Positions 35,764 through 45,383 of a DNA stretch of 51,505 bases are shown here, piece by piece. Location of the stretch: NCBI GenBank assembly GCA_026932235.1, contig JAIXKR010000117.1, positions 1-51,505 on the forward strand. The letters are read 5' to 3'. The DNA comes from Burkholderiales bacterium (lineage in GTDB: Bacteria; Pseudomonadota; Gammaproteobacteria; Burkholderiales; Burkholderiaceae_C). The translations under genes and the position numbers were made by a program. Positions within the stretch are counted from its first letter, which is position 1; each line of letters begins with the position of its first letter. Under the pieces are notes generated by a model. That model was given only the letters and a program-made list of their open reading frames with translations. It did not search any database and was not told the origin of the DNA.

Positions 35764-37155
35764 ATGCCCGCTTTGCACGAACTGCAGGCGCACGAACTGA
35801 GCGAGGCCTATCGCCGTCGTGAACTCTCGCCCGTGGAGGTGACGCAAGCGGTGCTCGAGCGGATCGCGTGCTGGGAAGCGCAGCTCTGCGCGCTCTGGGC
35901 CTTCGAACCCGAGACGGCGCTCGCGATGGCGCGCGAGTCGGAGCGGCGCTGGCAGCGCGGGCAGCCGCTCTCGCCGCTCGACGGCGTGCCGGTGACGATC
36001 AAGGAGAACATCGCCACCCGCGGCGTTGCGGTGCCGCTGGGCACCGCGGCGACCGAACTGATTCCCGCCGCCGAGGACGCGCCGCCCGCCGCGCGGCTGC
36101 GCGAGGCCGGCTGCGTCTTCCTCGCGAAGACGACGATGCCCGACTACGGCATGCTGTCCTCGGGCCTGAGCAGCTTCCACAAGCTCGCGCGCAACCCCTG
36201 GGACCTGAGCGAGAACCCCGGCGGCAGCAGCGCCGGCGCCGGGGCCGCAGCGGCCGCCGGCTACGGGCCGCTGCACATCGGCACCGACATCGGCGGCTCG
36301 ATCCGCCTGCCGGCGACCTGGTGCGGCATCGTCGGCCTGAAACCGAGCAATGGCCGCGTGCCGATCAAGCCACCCTACATCGGCCGCGTCGCCGGCCCGA
36401 TGACGCGAAGCGTCACGGACGCGGCGCTGATGATGAGCGTGCTCAGCCGTCCGGACTGGCGCGACGCCACCAGCCTCCCACCGGCCGACCTCGACTGGCG
36501 GGCGCTCGCCATCGACCTGAAGGGCCTGAAGCTCGGCCTGCAGCTCGACGCCGGCTGGGGCCTGCCGGTGGACCCCGAGGTGCGCGCGGTGATCGCGGAC
36601 GCGGCGCAACGCCTTGCCGCCGCGGGTGCGCTCGTCGAGCCGCTCGAGCCCTTCCTCGACGCCGAGATGGTGGAAGGCATCGACCGCTTCTGGCGCCTGC
36701 GCTCTTGGATCGACATCGCCGCGCTGCCGCCCGAGCGCGCCGCGCGCGTGCTGCCCTTCATCCGCGAGTGGGTCGCCCCCGGGGCTTCGATCGGCGCCGC
36801 CGAGCTCTTTGCCGGCTTCTCGCAGATCGCCGCGCTGCGCGACGCGACGGTGGCCGCCACTCGGCCCTTCGACTTCGTGCTCGGCCCGGTCAGCCCGGTG
36901 AGCAGCTTCCCGGCCGAGTGGGCGATGCCGAGCCACGACGCCGCGCGCGCCATGCACCACATCGGCTTCACGCTGCCGTTCAACATGAGCGAGCAGCCGG
37001 CGATCAGCGTCCCCGCGGGCCACGCCGCCAACGGCATGCCCATCGGCCTGCAGATCGCGGGACGCCGCCACGACGACCTGGGCGTGCTGCGCCTCGCGCA
37101 CGCCTTCGAGCGCCTGCGCGCGCCGCTGCGGCCCTGGCCCGCGCCACCGGCCTGA
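35764..37155 (+). CDS. Amidase (amidase-signature family)
   Basis: 463 residues. The Ser-cisSer-Lys triad is visible: Lys80 in DGVPVTIKEN, Ser155 in NPGGSSAG and the nucleophile Ser179 in GTDIGGSIR. The C-terminal PAISVPAGHAANGMPIGLQIAGRR is typical. It hydrolyses an amide; the substrate is unknown. Its position 23 bases after the ATPase genes suggests that it processes what the transporter imports. The GGAAGGAG ribosome site is strong. Confidence 0.92.
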   Translation: MPALHELQAHELSEAYRRRELSPVEVTQAVLERIACWEAQLCALWAFEPETALAMARESERRWQRGQPLSPLDGVPVTIKENIATRGVAVPLGTAATELIPAAEDAPPAARLREAGCVFLAKTTMPDYGMLSSGLSSFHKLARNPWDLSENPGGSSAGAGAAAAAGYGPLHIGTDIGGSIRLPATWCGIVGLKPSNGRVPIKPPYIGRVAGPMTRSVTDAALMMSVLSRPDWRDATSLPPADLDWRALAIDLKGLKLGLQLDAGWGLPVDPEVRAVIADAAQRLAAAGALVEPLEPFLDAEMVEGIDRFWRLRSWIDIAALPPERAARVLPFIREWVAPGASIGAAELFAGFSQIAALRDATVAATRPFDFVLGPVSPVSSFPAEWAMPSHDAARAMHHIGFTLPFNMSEQPAISVPAGHAANGMPIGLQIAGRRHDDLGVLRLAHAFERLRAPLRPWPAPPA

Positions 37156-37177
37156 ACACCGCGCCGCCGCGCGTGCC

Positions 37178-40100
37178 TCAGACCCGCCGCACGCCGACCC
37201 AGCGCGCGAGCGCCGCGCTCAGGCGCTCGGCGTCGATGGGCTTGGTGAGGAAGTCGTCCATGCCGTCCGCCAGCGCCTGCTCGCGCTCGCTCACCAGCGC
37301 CGCCGCGGTGAGCGCGATGATGGGCAGGCCGCGGCCGGCGGCGCGTGCGCGCAGCGTGCGCGTGGCCTCGTAGCCGCTCATCTCGGGCATCTGCAGATCC
37401 ATCAGCACCGCCTCGTAGGGCCTGCCGGCGGCGGCCGCGGTCTCGATCTCCTCGATCGCCTCGCGCCCGTTGCTCGCCTGCCCGACCTCGACCCCCCAGC
37501 GCTCGAGCATGGCCACCGCGATCAGCATGTTCACGGCGTTGTCCTCCACCATGAGCACGCGCGCGCCGCGCAGGCGCTCGACCAGCGCCTGCGCGTGCTG
37601 CTGCGGGGCCGGCGGCAGGCCGGCGGCCTCGGGCAGCGGCAGCTCCGCCCAGAAGCAGCTGCCGCGGCCGAGCTCGCTGCTCATGCCGACCTCGCCCCCC
37701 ATGAGCTGCGCCAGCTCGCGGCAGATGGACAGGCCCAGTCCGGTGCCGCCGAAGCGGCGTGTGGTCGATTCGTCTGCCTGCGTGAAAGGACGGAAGAGGC
37801 GCGCCTGCACCTCGGGTGCGATGCCCTGGCCGCAGTCGTGGACCTCGAAGCGCACGCGCGCCCCCTGCCGGCTGGCCAGCATGCGCACCTGGCCGCTGGC
37901 GGTGAACTTGATCGCATTGCCGAGGTAGTTGCCGATGATCTGGCGCACGCGCAGCGGATCGCCGGCGACGCTGCAGTCGGTGCCCGGCTGCAGCTCCAGC
38001 TGCAGCGTCAGGTCACGTCCCTGCGCCAGCGCGCCATAGGCGCGGCAGAGCGCGCGCAGCATCTCGCCGAGGTCGAAGGTCGTGGCCTCGATCTGCAGCT
38101 TGCCGGCCTCGATCTTGGAGAGGTCGAGGATGTCGCTGATGATGCCGGTGAGCGATTGCGCGCTCTCCGAGATCTGGTCCAGGTACTGGCGGCGGCGCGC
38201 CTCGCCGATGTCGGGCGCGCGCGCCAGGTCGGCGAGGCCGAGCATGCCGTGCAGCGGCGTGCGCAGCTCGTGGCTGGTGTTGGCGAGGAAGGCGCTCTTG
38301 GCGCGGCTGGCGGCCTCGGCTTCGTCGCGCGCGCGCGCCAGCGCCGCTTCGATGCCACGGCGCTCGGTCACGTCCTGCAGCACCCACAGCGTGCCGCCGA
38401 GATCGCGCTGCGTCGGGTCGATGTTCTTCACGATCAGGTGGCCGATGAAGGTGCTGCCGTCGCGGCGGCGGCACTCGAGGTCGCCGACGGCCTGTTCGCC
38501 GCGCGCGAGGCGATCGGCCTGCTCGGCTGCCATGTGCGCGAACTCGGCCTCGCTGGCGAGGATGAGCTCGCGCGGCTGCCCGACCAGCTCGCCCGGCGCC
38601 CAGCCCAGCATCTGCTCCATGGCCGAGTTGGCGAGCACGAAGTGCTTGTGCTGGGTGACGGCGATGCCGATCGGCGCCGTCTGCAGGATGGCCTCGCGCT
38701 CGGCGCGGGCACGCTCGCTGGCGGTGACGTCGCGCGCGTTGATGACCACGTACTCGCGCCGGTCCATCGCGAAGCGCGCACCCGAGACGCGCATGAGCAC
38801 CGGCTGCCCGCCCTTGGTGACGAAGGTGGCGACGCGCTCGTGCTCGCGGTCGTGCTCGCGCAGGTGTTCGACGAAGCCCTCGCGCTGCGCCGGGTCCTGC
38901 CAGATGCCGAGCTCGACCCAGGTGCGGCCGACGACCTCGGCCGCGCTGTAGCCGGTGATGCGCTCGAAGCTCTGGTTGACCATGGCGTAGCGCCCGGTGG
39001 CCAGGTCGGTGAGGGTGATGACGTCGGGGCTCGTCGCCACCAGGTGCGAGAGCATCGCCTCGGAGCGGCGCACGGCCTCCTCGGCGGCGCGGCGCTCGGT
39101 GTCGTCGATGTAGATCGAGAGCACGGCCGGACCATCGTCGGTGGCCACGCGCACGCCGGTGGCGCGCACCGAGACGCGGCGGCCGAAGCGCCCGGTGAGG
39201 CGGTAGTCGGCCACCGGCAAGCCCTGGCCGGCGGGCAGGTGCTCGAGATCCTCGATGCGCCGTCGCGCACGCTCGCGCGAGTCGCCGCTCTCGTAGCTGG
39301 CGAGCAGGTCGCGGCCCACCATCGACGACATCGACTCGTAGCCGAACATCGCCAGGGCCGCCGGATTGGCATCGATCACGCGGCCGTTGCGGTGCAGGAC
39401 GAGCGGCGTGGGAATGCGCGAGAACAGTTCCTGGTAGCGCGTTTCGGTGGCCGCCAGCGACTGGCGCGCGCGCAGGTCGGCGGTGACGTCGCGCGCCACG
39501 CCCCAGTAGCCGGTGAAGACGTCGCGCTCGTCGAATCGCGGCTCGCCGCTGACCACCAGATGCCGGATCTCGCCCGTCTTCAGCCGCCATTGGAGCGGCA
39601 GGTTGTGAAAAGCCGCCCGGGTGTCGAGATCGGCCTGCAGCAGGTCCAGAGTCTCGTCGCTGCACCCGAACTCGGGCAGATCCCAGGGCACGCTGCCCAC
39701 GCTCTGCTCGAAGCCATGCTCGAACTGGCCGAAGCGGCGCGAGCTCGCCGCCACGATGCGATAGCGCTCGTCGATCTCCCAGTAGGCGTCGGCGGCGATC
39801 CCCAGCAGACTGCGAAAGCGGTGCTCGCGCTCGTCGGCCGCACGCATCTGACGTGCGACGAGCGCGGCGATCACGAGGCCGCCGGCCGCACCGGCCCCGA
39901 GCACGACCAGGTGCACCGCGATCCGCGCGGGCAGGTCGAGGTACACGGGCCCCATCGGCGCTCCCGAGGTCAGCGAAACCGCGGCCACGGCAAGCATCAT
40001 CAGCGCCACCAGCGGCAGCGCCAGGCGCCGGCGCAGCAGCACGCACAGCACGCACGCCAGCAGCGTATGGAGCGCGAAGGCCGGGGCCGAGAAGCCACGC

Positions 40101-40459
40101 CCGACCGCAAGCGCGGCCAGTGACGTCGCCATCACCGCGAGCATGGCCATCGACGCCAGCGCGCGCTCCACCCAGCGCGGCGGCGCGAGGAGGCTGGCCA
40201 GGCTGCCCAGCGCAAGCGCGGCGAAACTGCCCAGCAAGGGCAGCAGGCGACCCGCCGGCAGCGATAGCTGGGCCACCAGGATCCCCCCGAGCAGGCCGAG
40301 CAGGGCGAGGAGGTAGAAGACGTAGCGCGCGATCAGCGGCTGCACGCCCACGCCGGCCGGCCACCGCGCAGCCGGCCGCGCGCGCGGGGAGAGTGGTTCC
40401 AGCAGCGAATCCGGCGGTTCGGCCAGCAGCGATTCGTCGATTTGCGTTTCGGCGGACAA
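37178..40459 (-). CDS. Hybrid sensor histidine kinase with four PAS domains and receiver
   Basis: About 1,093 residues. Order: a hydrophobic N-terminal region of six or more helices, four PAS domains (first with YWEIDERYRIVAAS, then LVLHRNGRVIDANPAAL, PDVITLTDLATGRYAMVN and IGIAVTQHKHFVLANSA), a HisKA domain with phospho-accepting His730 (SHELRTPLHGM), a HATPase domain with GTGLGLSICRELAQLMGG, and a C-terminal receiver with Asp1021 (VLMDLQMPE). No HPt domain follows. There is no in-frame ATG or GTG between the pyrF stop and the membrane region except GTGs at 40351 and 40345. TTG at 40459 keeps a well-behaved acidic N-terminus, and TTG at 40552 overlaps the pyrF stop. The true start is uncertain. 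Confidence 0.85.
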   Translation of the reverse strand: MSAETQIDESLLAEPPDSLLEPLSPRARPAARWPAGVGVQPLIARYVFYLLALLGLLGGILVAQLSLPAGRLLPLLGSFAALALGSLASLLAPPRWVERALASMAMLAVMATSLAALAVGRGFSAPAFALHTLLACVLCVLLRRRLALPLVALMMLAVAAVSLTSGAPMGPVYLDLPARIAVHLVVLGAGAAGGLVIAALVARQMRAADEREHRFRSLLGIAADAYWEIDERYRIVAASSRRFGQFEHGFEQSVGSVPWDLPEFGCSDETLDLLQADLDTRAAFHNLPLQWRLKTGEIRHLVVSGEPRFDERDVFTGYWGVARDVTADLRARQSLAATETRYQELFSRIPTPLVLHRNGRVIDANPAALAMFGYESMSSMVGRDLLASYESGDSRERARRRIEDLEHLPAGQGLPVADYRLTGRFGRRVSVRATGVRVATDDGPAVLSIYIDDTERRAAEEAVRRSEAMLSHLVATSPDVITLTDLATGRYAMVNQSFERITGYSAAEVVGRTWVELGIWQDPAQREGFVEHLREHDREHERVATFVTKGGQPVLMRVSGARFAMDRREYVVINARDVTASERARAEREAILQTAPIGIAVTQHKHFVLANSAMEQMLGWAPGELVGQPRELILASEAEFAHMAAEQADRLARGEQAVGDLECRRRDGSTFIGHLIVKNIDPTQRDLGGTLWVLQDVTERRGIEAALARARDEAEAASRAKSAFLANTSHELRTPLHGMLGLADLARAPDIGEARRRQYLDQISESAQSLTGIISDILDLSKIEAGKLQIEATTFDLGEMLRALCRAYGALAQGRDLTLQLELQPGTDCSVAGDPLRVRQIIGNYLGNAIKFTASGQVRMLASRQGARVRFEVHDCGQGIAPEVQARLFRPFTQADESTTRRFGGTGLGLSICRELAQLMGGEVGMSSELGRGSCFWAELPLPEAAGLPPAPQQHAQALVERLRGARVLMVEDNAVNMLIAVAMLERWGVEVGQASNGREAIEEIETAAAAGRPYEAVLMDLQMPEMSGYEATRTLRARAAGRGLPIIALTAAALVSEREQALADGMDDFLTKPIDAERLSAALARWVGVRRV

Positions 40460-40548
40460 GGCAAGGGCCCCCCGGGTGGACTCGGGAGCATGCCTCGGAA
40501 GAACCGATTCCGGGGTGACCGCTCCCCGGCGCAGGTGTGCGGTCCTGC

Positions 40549-41388
40549 TCAACCCGGCAAGCTGCGTGCCGCCTGCAACTCGTCGCGCGCCCGCATCGCG
40601 GCTTCCCGCGCGGCGGCGGCGAAGCCATCCCCGGCACCCGCGTAGAGCACCGCACGCGAGGAGTTGACGACGATGGGCGCGCGCGTGGCGATGGCATCGC
40701 CGCGCCATCCCGCACGCACGGTGGCCGCCGCGTCGCCGCCCTGCGCGCCGACGCCCGGGATGAGCAGCGGCAACGTGGGCGCCAGTTCGCGCACGCGCCC
40801 GATCTCGCGCGGATAGGTGGCGCCCACGACCAGCCCGAGCTGCCCGTGGCGGTTCCACGGCCCCGCGGCCAGGCGCGCGACGCGCTCGAAGAGCAGCTCG
40901 CCGCCTTCCAGACGCTGGGCCTGCAGATCGGCGCCGCCGGGGTTGCTGGTGCGGCAGAGCAGGAACAAACCCTTCTCCGGCCAGCGCAGGTAGGGCTCGA
41001 TCGAGTCGAAGCCCATGAAGGGCGAGAGCGTGAGCGCATCGGCGCCGTAGCGCTCGAAGGCCTCGCGCGCGTACTGCTCGGCGGTGGCGCCGATGTCGCC
41101 GCGCTTGGCGTCGAGGATCACCGGCACCGCGGGCGCGACGCGGCGGATATGACCGATCAGGCGCTCGAGCTGGTCTTCGGCGCGGTGCGCGGCGAAGTAG
41201 GCGATCTGCGGCTTGAAGGCGCACACGAGGTCGTGCGTGGCGTCGACGACGGTGGCGCAGAAGTCGGCGATGCGCGCGGCGTCGCCCTTCCAGGCGCCGG
41301 GGAAGCGCTCCGGGTCGGGATCCAGGCCCACGCACAGCATGGACGCGTGGCGCTGCTGCGCGGCAGCGAGCTGGTCGGTGAAGCGCAT
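40549..41388 (-). CDS. pyrF: Orotidine 5'-phosphate decarboxylase (type 2)
   Basis: 279 residues, the longer PyrF subtype. The catalytic segment is PVILDAKRGDIGATAEQYA, and the phosphate-binding end is IVVNSSRAVLYAG. It carries out the last step of UMP synthesis. It lies 32 bases after purB on the same strand, and the kinase gene follows it. Its stop TGA overlaps an in-frame TTG of the kinase frame. Confidence 0.95.
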   Translation of the reverse strand: MRFTDQLAAAQQRHASMLCVGLDPDPERFPGAWKGDAARIADFCATVVDATHDLVCAFKPQIAYFAAHRAEDQLERLIGHIRRVAPAVPVILDAKRGDIGATAEQYAREAFERYGADALTLSPFMGFDSIEPYLRWPEKGLFLLCRTSNPGGADLQAQRLEGGELLFERVARLAAGPWNRHGQLGLVVGATYPREIGRVRELAPTLPLLIPGVGAQGGDAAATVRAGWRGDAIATRAPIVVNSSRAVLYAGAGDGFAAAAREAAMRARDELQAARSLPG

Positions 41389-41420
41389 GAGGGCGTCTCC
41401 GCGCGGTGGGTCGGGTTGCT

Positions 41421-42884
<1,464 letters not shown>

Positions 42885-42888
42885 TTAA

Positions 42889-42919
42889 TTGATACCCTGC
42901 TGGGTATCTCGTCTATACT
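42889..42919 (+). promoter_or_regulatory. Promoter with GATACCC-TGCT-GGGTATC operator
   Basis: A perfect 7-4-7 inverted repeat (42891-42908) overlaps a TTGATA -35 (42889-42894). TATACT (42914-42919) is a good -10 after a long 19-base spacer. The dyad ATACCC-N4-GGGTAT resembles operators of the CsoR/CstR family, repressors that sense copper or persulfide. A MerR-type activator, which also uses 19-base spacers, is an alternative. Confidence 0.6.
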
Positions 42920-42953
42920 CCACCCCGTACCCACGGAGCGCTGGAGGGATTCC

Positions 42954-44315
42954 ATGGCACACGACGAGGCGAAGATGGCTCCCGGTTCCGCGACGACACC
43001 GTCGGTGAACCGCCGGCGCTGGCTGGGCCTGGCGGCGGCCGCGCCCGCCGCCGGCAGCGCGCTGCTGGCGGCACCGGCACCGGCACCGGCCGCGGCACGG
43101 ACGAAGACGCAGGCGCACGTGCTGATCGCCGGCAGCGGCCTCGGCGGCATCGCCGTGGCGCACCGCCTGCAGTCGCTGCTGGACGGCGTGAAGATCACCA
43201 TCGTCGATGCCAAGGAGGAGCACAACTACCAGCCCGGCTACACGCTGGTGGCCACCGGCGTCTGGCCGGTGGCCAAGGTGCGCGAGCGCAACGCCGAGCT
43301 CCAGCCCGCGGGCGTGCAGTGGGTCAGGGAGATGGTGGCCGGCTTCGAGCCCGAGGCCAACACCGTCGTCACCGCGTCGGGGCGGCGCATCGGCTACGAC
43401 TTCCTCGTCGTCGCCACCGGCGTGCACCTGGACTACGCGCAGATCGAGGGCATGGACGTGAAGGCCATCGGCCGCGAGGGCCTGGCCAGCGTCTATCCCG
43501 GCCCGCAGGCCGCCACCGCCACCTGGGCCGCGATGCAGGCCTTCGCCGAGAAGGGCGGGCAGGCGCTGATGACGCTGCCGGCAACGCCGCTGAAGTGCGC
43601 GGGCGCGCCGCTGAAGATGACCTTCATGCTGCGCGACCGCCTCGCGCGCGCGGGCACGCTCGAGCGCTCGAAAGTGCAGTTCATGTCGGCCCTGGGCAAC
43701 GTGTTCGGCGTCAAGGCGGTCAACGACAACGTGCTCGAACGCTGGCAGCGGCTGGGCATCGCCGTCGAGACGACGCAGAAGCTGAGCGCGATCGACATCG
43801 GCCGCCGCCTGGCGACCTTCACCAGTCCCGAGGGCGAGAAGAGCGAGCGTCCCTACGACTTCGTGCACGTGGTGCCGCCGATGCGCGCGCCCGACGCCGT
43901 GAAGAACAGCGCGCTGGCCTGGCAGGACGGGCCCTTCGCCGCCGGCGGCTGGCTCGAGGTCGACAAGGGCACGCTGCAGCACCGGCGCTTCGCCAACGTC
44001 TTCGGCGTCGGCGACATCAACGGCACGCCGCGCGGCAAGACCGCGGCCACGGTGAAGAAGAGCGCGCCGGTGGTCGCCGGCAACCTGGCCGCGGTGATCG
44101 CCGGCCAGACGCCGGCGCTGGACTTCGACGGCTACACCTCGTGCCCGATGATCACGCGCGAGGGCTCCGCGATGCTGATCGAGTTCGACTACGAGGGACG
44201 CCTCACGCCCACGCTGCCCTTCATCGAGCCGCTGCAGGACAGCTGGTTCGCCTGGCTGATGAAGGTCGGCATGCTCAAGCCCGCCTACATGGCGGTCCTC
44301 AAGGGCCGGGTCTAG
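42954..44315 (+). CDS. Tat-exported sulfide:quinone reductase-like flavoprotein
   Basis: 453 residues. A twin-arginine signal (SVNRRRWLGLAAAAPAA, about 17-33) is followed by the FAD-binding fold (VLIAGSGLGGIAVAHRL), EEHNYQPGYTLVATG and the second FAD motif FGVGDINGTPRGKTAATVKK. Two cysteines remain in the mature protein: Cys215 in LPATPLKCAGAPLK and Cys397 in YTSCP, which fit the redox pair of sulfide:quinone reductases. The third, FAD-linking cysteine of some family members is absent. The C-terminal amphipathic part (DSWFAWLMKVGMLKPAYM) would seat it on the membrane. It would oxidise sulfide to polysulfur, passing electrons to quinone. GGAGGGA precedes the ATG. Confidence 0.85.
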   Translation: MAHDEAKMAPGSATTPSVNRRRWLGLAAAAPAAGSALLAAPAPAPAAARTKTQAHVLIAGSGLGGIAVAHRLQSLLDGVKITIVDAKEEHNYQPGYTLVATGVWPVAKVRERNAELQPAGVQWVREMVAGFEPEANTVVTASGRRIGYDFLVVATGVHLDYAQIEGMDVKAIGREGLASVYPGPQAATATWAAMQAFAEKGGQALMTLPATPLKCAGAPLKMTFMLRDRLARAGTLERSKVQFMSALGNVFGVKAVNDNVLERWQRLGIAVETTQKLSAIDIGRRLATFTSPEGEKSERPYDFVHVVPPMRAPDAVKNSALAWQDGPFAAGGWLEVDKGTLQHRRFANVFGVGDINGTPRGKTAATVKKSAPVVAGNLAAVIAGQTPALDFDGYTSCPMITREGSAMLIEFDYEGRLTPTLPFIEPLQDSWFAWLMKVGMLKPAYMAVLKGRV

Positions 44316-44352
44316 CCCGGCCCCGTTCCATCCCCTTCACGGAGGACGCACC

Positions 44353-44712
44353 ATGTACGAGATCTGGCTGGCGCTGAACATCCTGTGGGAGATCGCGCTG
44401 AACGCATGGCCCTGGCTGCTGGCGCTGGCGCTGCTGGCGACGGCGCTGTGGGCGCTGGCGCTGCAGCGCGGCGGCGCGCGCTGGCGGACGTGCCTGGGCG
44501 GCACGATCGCGGTCGGCGTACTGGCCGCGGTGGCAACGGTCCTGGTGCTGCCGGCGTGGTCGCAATCGAGCCTGGGGGAGCTTGCCTATTGGGTCGATTG
44601 GGCGACACTGTCGGGAATCGCCGCGGGCGCTGCCGGCGTGGCCATGCTGCTGGCCTGGCCGCTCCTGGTGAACCTGCGCCTTTCCCGTCCAGCCCCGGAG
44701 CAACGCCGATGA
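44353..44712 (+). CDS. Small membrane protein of unknown function
   Basis: 119 residues with three hydrophobic helices (WEIALNAWPWLLALALLATALWALAL in part, TCLGGTIAVGVLAAVATVLVLPAW, and ATLSGIAAGAAGVAMLLAWPLLV). It begins MYEIWLALNILWE after GGAGGA. Its TGA overlaps the ATG of the methyltransferase (ATGA), and it follows the flavoprotein by 37 bases, so the three probably form one transcript. It has no Cys or His pairs that suggest metal or sulfur chemistry. Not recognised. Confidence 0.75.
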   Translation: MYEIWLALNILWEIALNAWPWLLALALLATALWALALQRGGARWRTCLGGTIAVGVLAAVATVLVLPAWSQSSLGELAYWVDWATLSGIAAGAAGVAMLLAWPLLVNLRLSRPAPEQRR

Positions 44713-45347
44713 CCGATCCCGTCCCGCCCGCCGCCTTCGCCGATGCGGCGGCCACCTGGGACCGCCGTTTTGCCGCCGACGGATTCCTCTTCGGCACCGA
44801 GCCCAACGCCTGGCTGCGCGAGCAGGCCGGCGTCTGGAGGCCGGGGCAGCGAGTGCTCTGCGTCGCCGACGGCGAGGGACGCAACAGCGTCTGGCTGGCG
44901 CAGCAGGGCCTGCAGGTGCAGGCGTTCGACATCTCGCAAGTCGGCGTGGCGAAGGCGCGCGAATTCGCCGCCCGCGCCGCGGTGACGGTTGACTACGCGC
45001 TTGCCGACATCGACGCCTGGCCCTGGCCGCGCGCGGCCTTCGACGGCATCGCCGCGATCTTCGTGCAGTTCGCCGACCCGCCGCGACGGCAGCGTCTGTT
45101 CGCGCGCATGATCGACGCGCTCGCGCCCGGCGGCACGCTCGTGCTGCAGGGCTACACGCCCAAGCAGCTCGAGTACCGCACCGGCGGCCCGTCGAACCTC
45201 GATCACCTCTACACCGAGGCGCTGCTGCGCGAGGCCTTCGCCGCGCTCGAGATCACCGAACTGCGCGCGTACGAGGCCGATCTCGACGAAGGCAGCGGCC
45301 ACCGCGGGCGCTCGGCGCTCATCGGCATGGTCGCACATCGTCGCTGA
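44709..45347 (+). CDS. Class I SAM-dependent methyltransferase (TehB-like)
   Basis: 212 residues. The SAM-binding motif I reads RVLCVADGEGRNSVWLAQQG, followed by the acidic loop VQAFDISQVGVAKARE and APGGTLVLQGYTPKQLEYRTGGPSN-type region (in parts). It is close to the broad TehB/thiopurine-type group; the substrate may be a small thiol or metalloid but cannot be named. It starts by a four-base overlap with the membrane protein gene. Confidence 0.85.
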   Translation: MTDPVPPAAFADAAATWDRRFAADGFLFGTEPNAWLREQAGVWRPGQRVLCVADGEGRNSVWLAQQGLQVQAFDISQVGVAKAREFAARAAVTVDYALADIDAWPWPRAAFDGIAAIFVQFADPPRRQRLFARMIDALAPGGTLVLQGYTPKQLEYRTGGPSNLDHLYTEALLREAFAALEITELRAYEADLDEGSGHRGRSALIGMVAHRR

Positions 45348-45383
45348 AGCGCCGCAGCGCCGTCACCCGACACCAGCAGACGC

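Noticed and set aside
37595-40123. An 842-codon plus-strand frame across the hybrid kinase
   Set aside because: Antisense shadow of the kinase with repetitive Ala/Gly/Arg/His-rich composition.
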